A stretch of DNA of 64,000 nucleotides from Vagococcus hydrophili (GCF_011304195.1 NZ_CP049887.1:1240001-1304000); one strand, 5' to 3'; shown: positions 46,731 through 54,708, numbered from the stretch's first letter. Translations and numbers: made by a program. Notes: a model not told the origin generated them from the sequence alone.

Positions 46731-46766
46731 CAGTTACTTGGAGCAAAACGGCTTTTTCATCACTCT
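46731..46766. repeat. Partial palindromic repeat at the menA stop
   Basis: CAGTTACTTGGAGCAAAACG followed by GCTTTTTCATCACTCT matches one arm of the 123-bp repeats at 58729 and 58853. It overlaps the menA stop codon. Confidence 0.7.
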
Positions 46767-47667
46767 AGAACCAAACCCCCACAAAAAACAGTAGAACTTC
46801 ACATGAGACGACCATTGCTAGGTTTTTAATAGCTAGTGGGAAGGTTTTTGTTTTGATTTGTTCTTGGCTGTAAGCTTGGGTGTTTTTCCAAACTTTAGGG
46901 AAGATTCCCCAGATTAAAAGAAGTGTTAATGGCACAATTTTGAAAATCACGGCTAGGGTCACAGCGACAAAGGTTGCGATCACTAAAAATTGAAATAATT
47001 TAACCGCCTTTTTCTTACCAATGTAATAAACAAGGGTATGGCGGTTGTTGAGGGTATCCTCTTCTAAATCACACGTATTATTGGCAAGCATCAAATTAGC
47101 AATTGAAAAAGCGGCTGGAAGTGACATTAGACCAACTTGAGAAATGAGTGTCCAGTCAAAAGGCACTAAATTATAAATGTTGAGATACACACAAATTAAC
47201 GGAATAACAACTCCCATCGTTAAACCAGAAGTGACTTCGCCAACTGGCAAACTAGATAAGGGTTTTGGTCCTGCTGAGTAAAAAATACCCATGGCATAAC
47301 TAAACATGCCTAACCATAAAATAATCCAGCTCGTTTGAGAGGCTAGATAAATTCCCATTAAAGCGGAAATAATAATAAAGACCCACATGATGAACCTAAC
47401 AAGATCTAAGGACAGATTTTCACGCCCAATAATATTGGTTTCGTCTTTGTAGTCGTGGACGTCTGTGGCGTTGTGGTAGTCCATATAGTTGTCCATAATA
47501 TCCACAGCCATATTAAACAGCACCATGGAAATAAAAAAGATGAGCATATTGCCCCAATAAATTTGTTTAAAATGATACCATGAATAGAGGAATCCCATTA
47601 AAAAGGGAAAAATACTCGCTGTTTTAGCTTTTAATTCCACTAATTCAGCAAAAACTTTAAAACTCAT
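46765..47667 (-). CDS. menA: 1,4-dihydroxy-2-naphthoate polyprenyltransferase (MenA)
   Basis: A 300-residue UbiA-superfamily prenyltransferase with about eight to nine helices. It has the two Asp-rich prenyl-diphosphate motifs: NMAVDIMDNYMDY (near 52) and NNTCDLEEDTLNNRHTLVYY (near 193). It attaches the polyprenyl tail to dihydroxynaphthoate, giving demethylmenaquinone for the cytochrome bd oxidase. It diverges from the polyprenyl diphosphate synthase gene that makes its co-substrate. No other men genes are in the window. The stop codon lies within a repeat fragment. Confidence 0.92.
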   Translation of the reverse strand: MSFKVFAELVELKAKTASIFPFLMGFLYSWYHFKQIYWGNMLIFFISMVLFNMAVDIMDNYMDYHNATDVHDYKDETNIIGRENLSLDLVRFIMWVFIIISALMGIYLASQTSWIILWLGMFSYAMGIFYSAGPKPLSSLPVGEVTSGLTMGVVIPLICVYLNIYNLVPFDWTLISQVGLMSLPAAFSIANLMLANNTCDLEEDTLNNRHTLVYYIGKKKAVKLFQFLVIATFVAVTLAVIFKIVPLTLLLIWGIFPKVWKNTQAYSQEQIKTKTFPLAIKNLAMVVSCEVLLFFVGVWF

Positions 47668-47703
47668 TGATTAAAACATCCCTTCACTTTTCGTTCAGTG
47701 TTT

Positions 47704-47731
47704 ATTATACTGTTATAGTAGAATTTTTCAA
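47704..47731 (-). promoter_or_regulatory. menA promoter
   Basis: On the minus strand, TTGAAA (47731-47726), 16 bases, TATAAT (47709-47704). Confidence 0.7.
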
Positions 47732-47741
47732 TTATTTAAAA

Positions 47742-47770
47742 TTGACACAGTTGTTTTAATGCGCTAAATT
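47742..47770 (+). promoter_or_regulatory. Promoter of the polyprenyl diphosphate synthase gene
   Basis: TTGACA (47742-47747), 17 bases, TAAATT (47765-47770). Confidence 0.72.
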
Positions 47771-47801
47771 GAGACTATGATTATTTTGTAGGAGGCCAAT
47801 A

Positions 47802-48785
47802 ATGGCAGTACATCCACTATGGGAAAAGTATCCCGATTTAAAGAAAGATTTAATAGAAACAAAAAAAGTCATGGACAAATCCGTGAAAATTAGAAATAAA
47901 GACATTACCCAAGCTTTGCAATTATTTTTTGAAGCAGGTGGCAAGTTACTTCGCCCCGCTTATTTCTTATTGTTTTCAAAATTTGGAGACGCTGATATGC
48001 CTGAGAAAAAAGCCCATCGTGTGGCAGCTTCTTTAGAGATTTTACATGTAGCGACCCTAGTTCATGATGATATTATCGATGATTCCCCAATGCGCCGTTC
48101 ATTGCCTTCGATTCAAGCAACTTACGGTCAAGACATTGCGGTTTATACAGGTGACTTTTTATTCACAGTCTATTTCCACTTGTTAGCAACATCTACAAGA
48201 AGTTTTAGAACGATTGAGATGAATGCCAATAGTATGAAACGCATCTTAGTTGGTGAACTAGATCAAATGAATTTAAGGTTTAACACAAAGATCACAGTGA
48301 AACAGTATTTTCAACATATTAAAGGGAAAACGGCCCAATTATTTGAATTTGCGTGTTTTGAAGGCGCTCATTTTTCAGACAGTTCTAAGATGGTTCAATT
48401 AACAGCCAAAAGAATCGGCTATAATATCGGAATGGCATTCCAAATTATGGATGATATTTTGGATTATAAAGCCACAGAAAGTGATATGCAGAAACCAGTT
48501 TTTGAGGATTTAAAAAATGGTTACTATACGTTACCACTTATTTTGGCTATGGAAAAACATCATGAAGAATTTGCACCGTATTTAGAGAAAAGAACTGACT
48601 TATCAGATACAGAACTACAAGAAGTCCGTGACCTAATCGCTAAATACGAAGGGATCGAAAAAGCCGAAGCCATTGCAGAACGCTTCACAGACCGCGCCTT
48701 AGCAGGAATCAAAAAGTTACCCGATCGTGAAGAAAAAGAAATCTTATACGACATAACAGCCACATTGTTAAAACGAAATAATTAA
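47802..48785 (+). CDS. Polyprenyl diphosphate synthase (hepta/nonaprenyl type, component II)
   Basis: A 327-residue trans-isoprenyl diphosphate synthase. First Asp-rich motif VHDDIIDDSPMRR (near 86), second MDDILDYKA (near 215), KGKTAQLFEFAC for substrate binding. It elongates FPP or GGPP with IPP to the side chain used by MenA. Chain length and any need for a small subunit cannot be read from sequence. TAGGAGG precedes the ATG. Divergently paired with menA. Confidence 0.9.
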   Translation: MAVHPLWEKYPDLKKDLIETKKVMDKSVKIRNKDITQALQLFFEAGGKLLRPAYFLLFSKFGDADMPEKKAHRVAASLEILHVATLVHDDIIDDSPMRRSLPSIQATYGQDIAVYTGDFLFTVYFHLLATSTRSFRTIEMNANSMKRILVGELDQMNLRFNTKITVKQYFQHIKGKTAQLFEFACFEGAHFSDSSKMVQLTAKRIGYNIGMAFQIMDDILDYKATESDMQKPVFEDLKNGYYTLPLILAMEKHHEEFAPYLEKRTDLSDTELQEVRDLIAKYEGIEKAEAIAERFTDRALAGIKKLPDREEKEILYDITATLLKRNN

Positions 48786-48788
48786 TAT

Positions 48789-48832
48789 AGAGTGGTGAAA
48801 ACGGCGTTAAGCTCCAAGCAACTAAAGTAAAT
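48789..48832. repeat. Partial palindromic repeat after the polyprenyl synthase gene
   Basis: AGAGTGGTGAAAACGGCG followed by TTAAGCTCCAAGCAACT is the reverse complement of the distal arm of the repeats at 58729-58975. It starts 3 bases after the stop codon. Confidence 0.65.
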
Positions 48833-48855
48833 CGCAAACAAGTCACTTGAACAAT

Positions 48856-48889
48856 AAAGAGAGAGGATACTAGGTGTCACTCTCTTTTT
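48856..48889 (+). terminator. Terminator before the lipoprotein gene
   Basis: AAAGAGAG/CTCTCTTT outer stem and GATAC/GTGTC inner stem, then TTTTT. Confidence 0.8.
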
Positions 48890-48913
48890 ATGTACTTAAG
48901 AGGAGATATCAAA

Positions 48914-49306
48914 ATGAAAAAGTTTAAAATATTTATGGTAATTACGTTACTTCTTGTTTTATCTAGTTGTGGAATGAGTAAGGGGAAACAAGGCGAAGAA
49001 ATTCTTAATGCGAGTTTTGATTATGCCAATGAGCGTTATGATGAAAAAAATATGTTTACTAAGAAGAATACAAATGGATATGTGTATCAAGATGAGGACT
49101 ATTATTATGTTCAGTTAATTAATCAACAAGAGGAAGAAGATTCATACGGCAAGAAATCAATGATTGTGATTCATGATTTTTACCGTATAAAAAAACATGA
49201 CAAGTTCTCTGTATCTAAAGAAGATTTTGAAGTATATAACAATCGAGACGAAGTGGAAAGTAAACCATTTATCTATGATGAAGAAAATATAATTATTGAA
49301 GAATAA
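48914..49306 (+). CDS. Small lipoprotein, function unknown
   Basis: A 130-residue protein with a lipoprotein signal peptide: basic MKKFK, hydrophobic IFMVITLLLVL and lipobox LSSC at about residue 18-21. The mature part is charged and Tyr-rich with no known motif. AGAGGAG lies 9 bases before the ATG at 48914; an in-frame ATG at 48890 would place eight residues before the signal and is less likely. It should be anchored to the outer face of the membrane. Confidence 0.85.
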   Translation: MKKFKIFMVITLLLVLSSCGMSKGKQGEEILNASFDYANERYDEKNMFTKKNTNGYVYQDEDYYYVQLINQQEEEDSYGKKSMIVIHDFYRIKKHDKFSVSKEDFEVYNNRDEVESKPFIYDEENIIIEE

Positions 49307-49384
49307 CACCTTTAAAGACTACATGAAAAGTGATATGATATTTTCATGAAACAAAAACACATTAAATAAAAGAAGGTCTTTAAA

Positions 49385-49708
49385 ATGACAAAGAAAAGTG
49401 TCGAAGAAGTTGAAGCAGCTGTTTTAAGAAAAGTGTATGATTTGATTTTGAATCCAGAAACAACAGAAGAAGAAAGAGCCTTACTTGTTTCATTCAAAGA
49501 AAAAGCAACAAGTAATCAAGATATGGAACAACCAATTATGAAGCTATCTACTGAATTAGGTCGGTTGGCACTCGTTAAGTACAACCAAAAAGCCACACTT
49601 AGCGCTGAAGTCGGAGAATTTTATAAAACAATCTCAGACACAGGCTTACTAAAAAAGAATGTAGGCTATGGCCTTTTAGCAACAAGCATAATGCTTCAAA
49701 ATTTATAA
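49385..49708 (+). CDS. Bacteriocin immunity protein-like (EntA_Immun type)
   Basis: A 107-residue, mostly helical soluble protein. Size, helix pattern and segments such as KVYDLILNPETTEEERALL and GYGLLATS resemble the pediocin-like bacteriocin immunity proteins of lactic acid bacteria. These protect against class IIa bacteriocins that target the mannose phosphotransferase. No bacteriocin structural gene is seen next to it, so it would be an orphan immunity gene. AGAAGG precedes the ATG. The assignment is by general resemblance. Confidence 0.6.
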   Translation: MTKKSVEEVEAAVLRKVYDLILNPETTEEERALLVSFKEKATSNQDMEQPIMKLSTELGRLALVKYNQKATLSAEVGEFYKTISDTGLLKKNVGYGLLATSIMLQNL

Positions 49709-49712
49709 AAAT

Positions 49713-49756
49713 AAAGTACGTATGTCCGCAAAAATTTGTAGGCATACGTACTTTTT
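49713..49756. terminator. Bidirectional terminator between immunity-like gene and queT
   Basis: 12-bp stem AAAGTACGTATG/CATACGTACTTT, T-run on the right and A-rich on the left. Confidence 0.9.
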
Positions 49757-49764
49757 ATTTCTTA

Positions 49765-50268
49765 TCATTGTGTTAAATCAATCCGCTGACTCACTCCATA
49801 AATCAAACAACCGGTTAATCCCATTGATAATGCTTCGCCAAGAGCGACAAAACCATAAGTTATCCAAAAAGGCATATGATAAAAAACAGCTAACATGCCT
49901 GCTACAGTGAACATCGACAGAGCAAAAATTAGACTAGTAACAATAATTTTATTTTTTAAAGAAGTCATCTGTTGGGTAACCAATAGAACGATAAGTAACA
50001 CTAAAAACGTGCTTAAGCTGCCGACAATCACATCAATAATGCCCAGTGGTGAGACAAAATTAGCAATCGCAACACCTAAAACAACGCTAGGCACATATCG
50101 TTTATTAAAGAGTGGTAAAAAATTGAAAATCTCCGCTAAACGGAATTGGATGGGCCCGAAACTAATCGCTGAAAAAGCGAAAGTAATCACCACATAAAGT
50201 GTAGTGACAAGAGCTATTTTTGATAGGTCAGAAACAGTGAGTTCCTGTAAGAGGTATTTTTTATTCAT
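49765..50268 (-). CDS. queT: QueT-family queuosine precursor transporter (ECF S-component)
   Basis: A 167-residue protein with five to six helices and the QueT family motifs FGPIQFRLAEIFNFLPLF and GVAIANFVSPLGIIDVIVGS. It is the substrate-binding subunit of an energy-coupling-factor transporter for preQ1 or a related queuosine precursor and needs the shared EcfA/EcfT module encoded elsewhere. CAAAGGAG precedes the ATG and is part of a folded leader (50277-50358), which suggests translational control by the ligand. Confidence 0.85.
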   Translation of the reverse strand: MNKKYLLQELTVSDLSKIALVTTLYVVITFAFSAISFGPIQFRLAEIFNFLPLFNKRYVPSVVLGVAIANFVSPLGIIDVIVGSLSTFLVLLIVLLVTQQMTSLKNKIIVTSLIFALSMFTVAGMLAVFYHMPFWITYGFVALGEALSMGLTGCLIYGVSQRIDLTQ

Positions 50269-50276
50269 ATTGTTTT

Positions 50277-50358
50277 CTCCTTTGCAAGACGAGGTGTCTT
50301 GGTAATAACTGTAACCAAAGGATGGAAAAAGATATTTTTTTCCGTAAGTGTTACAGTT
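50277..50358 (-). promoter_or_regulatory. Structured leader of queT, candidate preQ1 riboswitch
   Basis: On the minus strand an outer stem AACTGTAAC/GTTACAGTT (50358-50350 with 50315-50307) encloses GGAAAAA/TTTTTCC. In the stretch just before its 3' arm, CCTTTG (50321-50316) can pair with CAAAGG of the Shine-Dalgarno site (50284-50279). A second hairpin, AAGAC/GTCTT, lies between. TTGGT...ACCAA and the final CAAAGGAG recall preQ1-II leaders, but it does not fit the preQ1-I consensus and I cannot assign the class. Confidence 0.5.
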
Positions 50359-50364
50359 TGATTC

Positions 50365-51129
50365 TTATTTGAGTAACCAACCACCGTCGATTGGTACAAT
50401 GTTTCCTTGTAAATAGCTAGCTTGTTGACTTGCTAGAAAGAGTGTCAATTGAGCGACTTCATCTGGATTTGCCCAGCGTTTAACAGGTGTTTCACTGGCC
50501 ACCCATTTTGCCATCTCACCGTCACCAACAAAATCCGCCGCATTCATCGGTGTTTCAATCGCACCAGGGGCAATCCCTTTAATACGAATGTTTTTATCTG
50601 CATAATCTAAAGCAAGCTGCTTAGTAAATCCCACGATAGCATGTTTGGCAGAAGTATAAGCAACACCGCCACCACCAGCAACAAGACCTGCAATTGAAGC
50701 CATATTAATGATACAGCCTGTTTGTTTTTCTAAAAAAATTGGCAAGACGAGTTTGGTTAAATTGAATTGACTCGTAACATTGACCGCAAAAACTGTTTCC
50801 CATAAATTATGAGATGTTTCATGAAGTGGTAAGTAGTCATCTAGAATGCCTGCTGTGTTAAGTAAGATATCAATGGTTTCAAACTGTGCTAAACACGTTG
50901 TAACAGCTTCTTCTAAAATAGCCATCTCTCTAATATCACCATGGGTAAACAAGAAATTTTCAGGATATTTTTGTTGAAGTTCAGTCATGCTATCCGCATT
51001 TTTATCTAGTCCAAAGACTTTAGCGCCTTGTTCTAAAAATGCTACAGCCTGTGAATATCCAATCCCTGAATTAGCTCCTGTCACAAAAACGACGCTTCCT
51101 TGATATTCTGGGTAGTGAATGAGCATCAT
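50365..51129 (-). CDS. SDR-family oxidoreductase
   Basis: A 254-residue short-chain dehydrogenase/reductase. Cofactor motif TGANSGIG (near 18), NTAG, catalytic Ser (NMASIAG), Tyr and Lys (AYTSAKHA), and the C-terminal VPIDGGWLLK typical of 3-oxoacyl-ACP reductase-like enzymes. An Asp after the second strand (FGLDKN) suggests NAD(H). Substrate unknown. The ATG overlaps the stop of the DUF2829 gene (ATGATG), so translation is coupled. Confidence 0.87.
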   Translation of the reverse strand: MMLIHYPEYQGSVVFVTGANSGIGYSQAVAFLEQGAKVFGLDKNADSMTELQQKYPENFLFTHGDIREMAILEEAVTTCLAQFETIDILLNTAGILDDYLPLHETSHNLWETVFAVNVTSQFNLTKLVLPIFLEKQTGCIINMASIAGLVAGGGGVAYTSAKHAIVGFTKQLALDYADKNIRIKGIAPGAIETPMNAADFVGDGEMAKWVASETPVKRWANPDEVAQLTLFLASQQASYLQGNIVPIDGGWLLK

Positions 51130-51353
51130 TTGTCAGTAACCACTTTCCAATCTGTTGCTAAAATATCGCAAACAGTTGGGGCAAAACTAGAAAAGCCTTC
51201 GTCACTTGTTTTAATTAAAAAATAAGGTGTCACAGGACAGTTATCGAAGACGTCATCAGTTACAAGTGTCACATAAAGCTCGAATCCTCCCCAACCTTCG
51301 CGAATAATCTTTTCCCCATTTTTTAATTTAGGTAAAATCTCTTCAAATGTCAT
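51126..51353 (-). CDS. DUF2829 (Tad2-like) small protein
   Basis: A 75-residue protein of the DUF2829 family: N-terminal FEEILPKLKNGEKIIREGWGG and C-terminal DILATDWKVV are the family landmarks. Tad2, a phage inhibitor of Thoeris defence that sequesters cyclic ADP-ribose-type signals, has the same fold. Whether this chromosomal copy binds such a ligand is unknown, and the tail between the landmarks is short. First gene of a two-gene unit with the SDR enzyme. No phage genes are nearby. Confidence 0.75.
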   Translation of the reverse strand: MTFEEILPKLKNGEKIIREGWGGFELYVTLVTDDVFDNCPVTPYFLIKTSDEGFSSFAPTVCDILATDWKVVTDK

Positions 51354-51386
51354 TTTAAAATCTCCTTTCGTTTAAAAACTGGTCTC

Positions 51387-51395
51387 ATTATAACA
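51387..51395 (-). promoter_or_regulatory. Extended -10 promoter of the DUF2829-SDR unit
   Basis: On the minus strand TGTTATAAT (TATAAT at 51392-51387). Confidence 0.6.
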
Positions 51396-51484
51396 TGGAG
51401 TAAAACATACTTGTTCATTTTTCGAAAGCTTTTCTCCTTTAAATCCGATACAATAAACTCAAATAGAAACAGGAGGAAAAGCTT

Positions 51485-52543
51485 ATGACGTTAACACAAG
51501 AGAAAAGAGACGAGTATTATCAAGCACTAGTAGAAAAAGATTCCACCTATGATGGTATTTTCTTTGCGGGAATCAAAACGACAGGTATTTTTTGTCATCC
51601 CACATGTACGGCTAGAAAGCCCAAATACGAAAACTGTGAGTTTTATTTAACGGCAGAAGAAGCCCTTCTTGCAGGATACCGACCTTGTAAAATTTGTCAT
51701 CCCTTATCTTTTCCTCATGAAATTCCAGATGAAATTAAACGACTGGTTCAGGCGGTAGAGGAAGAGCCTGAAAAGAGATGGCAAGAACGTGATTTTAGAG
51801 ATCTAGGCTTACATTCGGCAACGGCCAGAAGAAAATTCAAGGAGATTTATGGTATGACTTTTGTGCGCTACGCCAGATCAAGAAGAATGGGCCTTGCGTT
51901 CAAAGAGATTTCAAATGGCAGTAAAGTGATTGATCAACAAGTGGCAACAGGCTACGCCTCTCCTAGTGGGTTTAATGATGCTTTTACGAAAATTATGGGA
52001 AATCCAGCGAAAAGAACAGACATTTCGATTTTATATGCTTATTTTATTACAACGCCAATCGGAAAAATGTTGAGCTTATCTGATGATCATTACTTATATC
52101 TACTGGAATTTACAGATCGTAGGGGATTAGAAAGAGAATTAGAGGGTTTAAGAAAAAGCCAAAATTTCCGAATTATTCCTGGAAAAAATGACATTAATCA
52201 AGAAGTGGAAAGACAAATCCTTTTGTATTTTGACAAGAAGTTAAAAGTTTTTGATTTACCTTTATTTAGAAAAGGAACGCCTTTTCAGAAAGACGTGTGG
52301 GCGTTACTAGAAAAAATACCTATGGGAGAAGTTAGGAGCTATAAAGATTTAGCTCACGACTTGGGAGATGAAAACAAAGTGCGTGCTGTTGGAAATGCTA
52401 ATGGTGCCAATCAGCTTGCCATCGTGATTCCTTGTCACCGAGTTCTTAAAACGAGTGGCGAATTAGGTGGTTACGCGGGTGGTTTAGAGCGTAAACAATA
52501 TTTACTGAATTTAGAGAAAGAGATCAAAGAAGAGCTGTGTTAA
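51485..52543 (+). CDS. ada: Ada: methylphosphotriester/O6-methylguanine methyltransferase and regulator
   Basis: A 352-residue fusion with full Ada architecture. The N-terminal zinc domain has four cysteines (FCHPTCTARKP and YRPCKICHP), one of which accepts methyl from phosphotriesters. An AraC-type HTH follows (about 85-175). The C-terminal methyltransferase has active-site PCHR near residue 316 and ends with an AGGLERKQYLL segment. It repairs alkylated DNA and, once methylated, normally activates its own transcription. AGGAGGAAAA precedes the ATG. The gene stands alone except for a GNAT gene 31 bases downstream. Bacillus splits these functions between AdaA and AdaB. Confidence 0.93.
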   Translation: MTLTQEKRDEYYQALVEKDSTYDGIFFAGIKTTGIFCHPTCTARKPKYENCEFYLTAEEALLAGYRPCKICHPLSFPHEIPDEIKRLVQAVEEEPEKRWQERDFRDLGLHSATARRKFKEIYGMTFVRYARSRRMGLAFKEISNGSKVIDQQVATGYASPSGFNDAFTKIMGNPAKRTDISILYAYFITTPIGKMLSLSDDHYLYLLEFTDRRGLERELEGLRKSQNFRIIPGKNDINQEVERQILLYFDKKLKVFDLPLFRKGTPFQKDVWALLEKIPMGEVRSYKDLAHDLGDENKVRAVGNANGANQLAIVIPCHRVLKTSGELGGYAGGLERKQYLLNLEKEIKEELC

Positions 52544-52574
52544 ACTGAGTTAAAAGGAACAAAGGAGCATGCTC

Positions 52575-53102
52575 ATGAAAATTGAACTCAAAAAAATTAT
52601 GCCAGAAGATTTAGTGGAACTCTGGGAGATTAGCTACGGTCCTGATGCTGATTTAGAATGGATGAACTACAACGGTCCATATTTTCACGATCCGATTTTA
52701 ACAAAAGAGGAATACCTGACAGGTTGGGTGACTCAAGTAATCAATCACCACCGATTTAAACTGATTACGGTGGATGATAAAATTGTGGGCATTGTGACAG
52801 CTTATTGGGAAGATGGTAAATTGAAGCATTGGTTAGAAGTTGGCATGGTTATTTATGATCGTAATATGTGGGGAAAAGGCATTGGAACAAAGGTTTTAAA
52901 GATGTGGTTACCTTATTTATTTACTGAATATCCTGAGTTACCACATCTGAGTTTTACCACTTGGTCAGGAAACTCAGGTATGGAAAAGATTGGTCAAAAA
53001 GCTGGAATGACAAAAGAAGGCGTCATTCGTAAAGTGAGATATTGGCAAGGTAACTATTATGACTCAGTAAAATATGGCATCTTAAGAGAAGAATGTTGTT
53101 AA
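52575..53102 (+). CDS. GNAT-family N-acetyltransferase (RimJ/RimL-like)
   Basis: A 175-residue acetyltransferase with motif A (VIYDRNMWGKGIGTKVLKMW) and the Trp-rich ending YWQGNYYDSVKYGIL common in RimJ/RimL-like proteins. Target unknown. The ATG at 52575 has AAAGGAG 7 bases upstream; the ATG two codons earlier nearly touches that site. It follows ada closely and may be cotranscribed. Confidence 0.85.
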   Translation: MKIELKKIMPEDLVELWEISYGPDADLEWMNYNGPYFHDPILTKEEYLTGWVTQVINHHRFKLITVDDKIVGIVTAYWEDGKLKHWLEVGMVIYDRNMWGKGIGTKVLKMWLPYLFTEYPELPHLSFTTWSGNSGMEKIGQKAGMTKEGVIRKVRYWQGNYYDSVKYGILREECC

Positions 53103-53107
53103 ATAGC

Positions 53108-53137
53108 AAAGGTTGGCGAGGCGCTAACCTTTTTTTA
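53108..53137 (+). terminator. Terminator after the GNAT gene
   Basis: AAAGGTT/AACCTTT stem with inner GCG/CGC, then seven T. Confidence 0.9.
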
Positions 53138-53181
53138 TACAGAAATTTTTTTAAAAACATCAACAAATTGAATAGTATTTA

Positions 53182-53212
53182 TTGACTGTGTGGTAACTTC
53201 ATACTTTATACT
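53182..53212 (+). promoter_or_regulatory. MerR-type promoter with 19-bp spacer
   Basis: TTGACT (53182-53187) and TATACT (53207-53212) are separated by 19 bases, the over-long spacing typical of promoters remodelled by MerR regulators. Located directly before a merR-family gene. Confidence 0.7.
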
Positions 53213-53239
53213 GTAAGTCATAACTAGGAGGCGATACTC

Positions 53240-53968
53240 ATGTCATTACTTTCAACAGGACAATTAGCAAAATTATTTCAACTACCTAAACCCACCATCC
53301 GTCATTATGTGGATGAAAAACTTTTAATCCCTATCGTGAATGAAACGAATGGTTATCAACATTTTACAGAACGTGATGTGTACCGGTTGTATCAAATTAT
53401 TTTTCTTAGAAAGATTGGCTTTTCAATTGAAGAAATCAAGAAAATGTTGAAGGATGATACGATTCTTTCAGGACTTAAAGAGTCAGTGGTTGATTTAGAA
53501 AATCAAATTCAAGAATTAAAAGCCATTCAACACACAGTGAATACAATTATTGAGACAGAAGAAACGGTCAAAATAGGTGAGATACAATTTTTAGAACAAG
53601 ATATTCGTTACTTGAAAGAAGTTCCTGAGAATGTGATTAAAGATGAATCCATTGATTTTGTTGAAGCAGGAAAACAAGGCTTTACTCAATTAGAATTACT
53701 TATAACTATCATCAATAAAGAAGGAGTAGACAATACTTTTTCTCTTAGTTCGGAGTTAGAAAGTGAGCGAATACTGAAAAAAGGAACCTATGCTTGTAAA
53801 AATGTGGCGCTGATAGAAACTAAACAATTGGAAAAAGAGATTGAATTGTTTATGGCAGATCCGATTTTAAATATAAACTCAGATCAAGAAATCATAGTTT
53901 ACGAAAATATCTATAGCTCTTTAGGTTACAGTGAAAAAGAAGTTTGGACGTTAGAAGCGAGAATATAA
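53240..53968 (+). CDS. MerR-family transcriptional regulator with effector domain
   Basis: A 242-residue protein. N-terminal MerR helix-turn-helix and wing (STGQLAKLFQLPKPTIRHYV, then GYQHFTERDVYRL), a dimerisation coiled coil (about 75-115), and a roughly 120-residue C-terminal domain probably for a small molecule. TAGGAGG precedes the ATG. It should act on its own 19-bp-spacer promoter. The following gene starts 14 bases downstream, so both are probably one unit. Confidence 0.87.
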   Translation: MSLLSTGQLAKLFQLPKPTIRHYVDEKLLIPIVNETNGYQHFTERDVYRLYQIIFLRKIGFSIEEIKKMLKDDTILSGLKESVVDLENQIQELKAIQHTVNTIIETEETVKIGEIQFLEQDIRYLKEVPENVIKDESIDFVEAGKQGFTQLELLITIINKEGVDNTFSLSSELESERILKKGTYACKNVALIETKQLEKEIELFMADPILNINSDQEIIVYENIYSSLGYSEKEVWTLEARI

Positions 53969-53982
53969 GGAGGCTTGTTACA

Positions 53983-54696
53983 ATGGAGTACATGGGTGAA
54001 TTGAATATTTTGCAGTGGACGGGTGAGTACTTTATTCAAATTCCAACAGGGTTTAAGGAAAAAGGACTTGAAGAAGATGATATTATGGCAATTGTTCGAG
54101 ATGCAGTTACTTCTGAAGAAATTAAAGATTTAAAAGATATGGAGTCTATCTCTACAAGTCTTCCTTTGAAGAAAAAAACGGCGAAAGAAGTGATAGGTAA
54201 AATCGCCAAAGATGCGGCTGATCAAGGGATGAGCTTTTTAGTCGATACTTTAATCGAAACAACCTTAGATATTGATATGGGAACAGACAACAAGAAAAGT
54301 ATTTTTGGCGAATTATTTACGATGGTTATGGATGAAGAGGAAAGAAGTTACATTGCATCCATTGGAAAATACGAAAAAGACCAACTATTTTTTGAAAGTA
54401 TTATCCCAACTTCTGAAACGGTTCAAAAATTCTTTAAAACAGAGTACGAAGCAGATTTTTTCACAACTCATGTAGCACTCAATACCTTTGAAGCAACTGG
54501 AATATTTGAAATAGAAGAGGTAGCAGAGGCGTTCTTTGAACAAATTGTTAAATCGGATAAAATGGCTGAAGAAGTTGAGTTTGTTATTTTCTCATATAAA
54601 GGATTTGACTATGAGCTAAGTCGTTTGAGTAAACAAGAGTTGAGTTATAATTTATTTACGATGGAGATTGATTTGGAGGGTAAATCAGAGGTGTAA
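53983..54696 (+). CDS. Hypothetical protein cotranscribed with the MerR regulator
   Basis: A 237-residue acidic, soluble protein with no motif I recognise. The ATG at 53983 has AAGGAGG 7-8 bases upstream; earlier in-frame starts lie inside the merR gene. Placement in a MerR unit suggests it is induced by the regulator's ligand. Its C-terminal half (from about 90) alternates helices and charged strands. Confidence 0.75.
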   Translation: MEYMGELNILQWTGEYFIQIPTGFKEKGLEEDDIMAIVRDAVTSEEIKDLKDMESISTSLPLKKKTAKEVIGKIAKDAADQGMSFLVDTLIETTLDIDMGTDNKKSIFGELFTMVMDEEERSYIASIGKYEKDQLFFESIIPTSETVQKFFKTEYEADFFTTHVALNTFEATGIFEIEEVAEAFFEQIVKSDKMAEEVEFVIFSYKGFDYELSRLSKQELSYNLFTMEIDLEGKSEV

Positions 54697-54708
54697 ATTT
54701 ATGGACTA

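Noticed and set aside
50277-50358. Canonical preQ1-I riboswitch before queT
   Set aside because: The expected CCTCT hairpin and A-rich tail are not present. Only a less specific structured leader can be claimed.
50365-51353. Prophage origin of the DUF2829 gene
   Set aside because: No integrase, structural or lysis genes and no attachment-site repeats are seen nearby.
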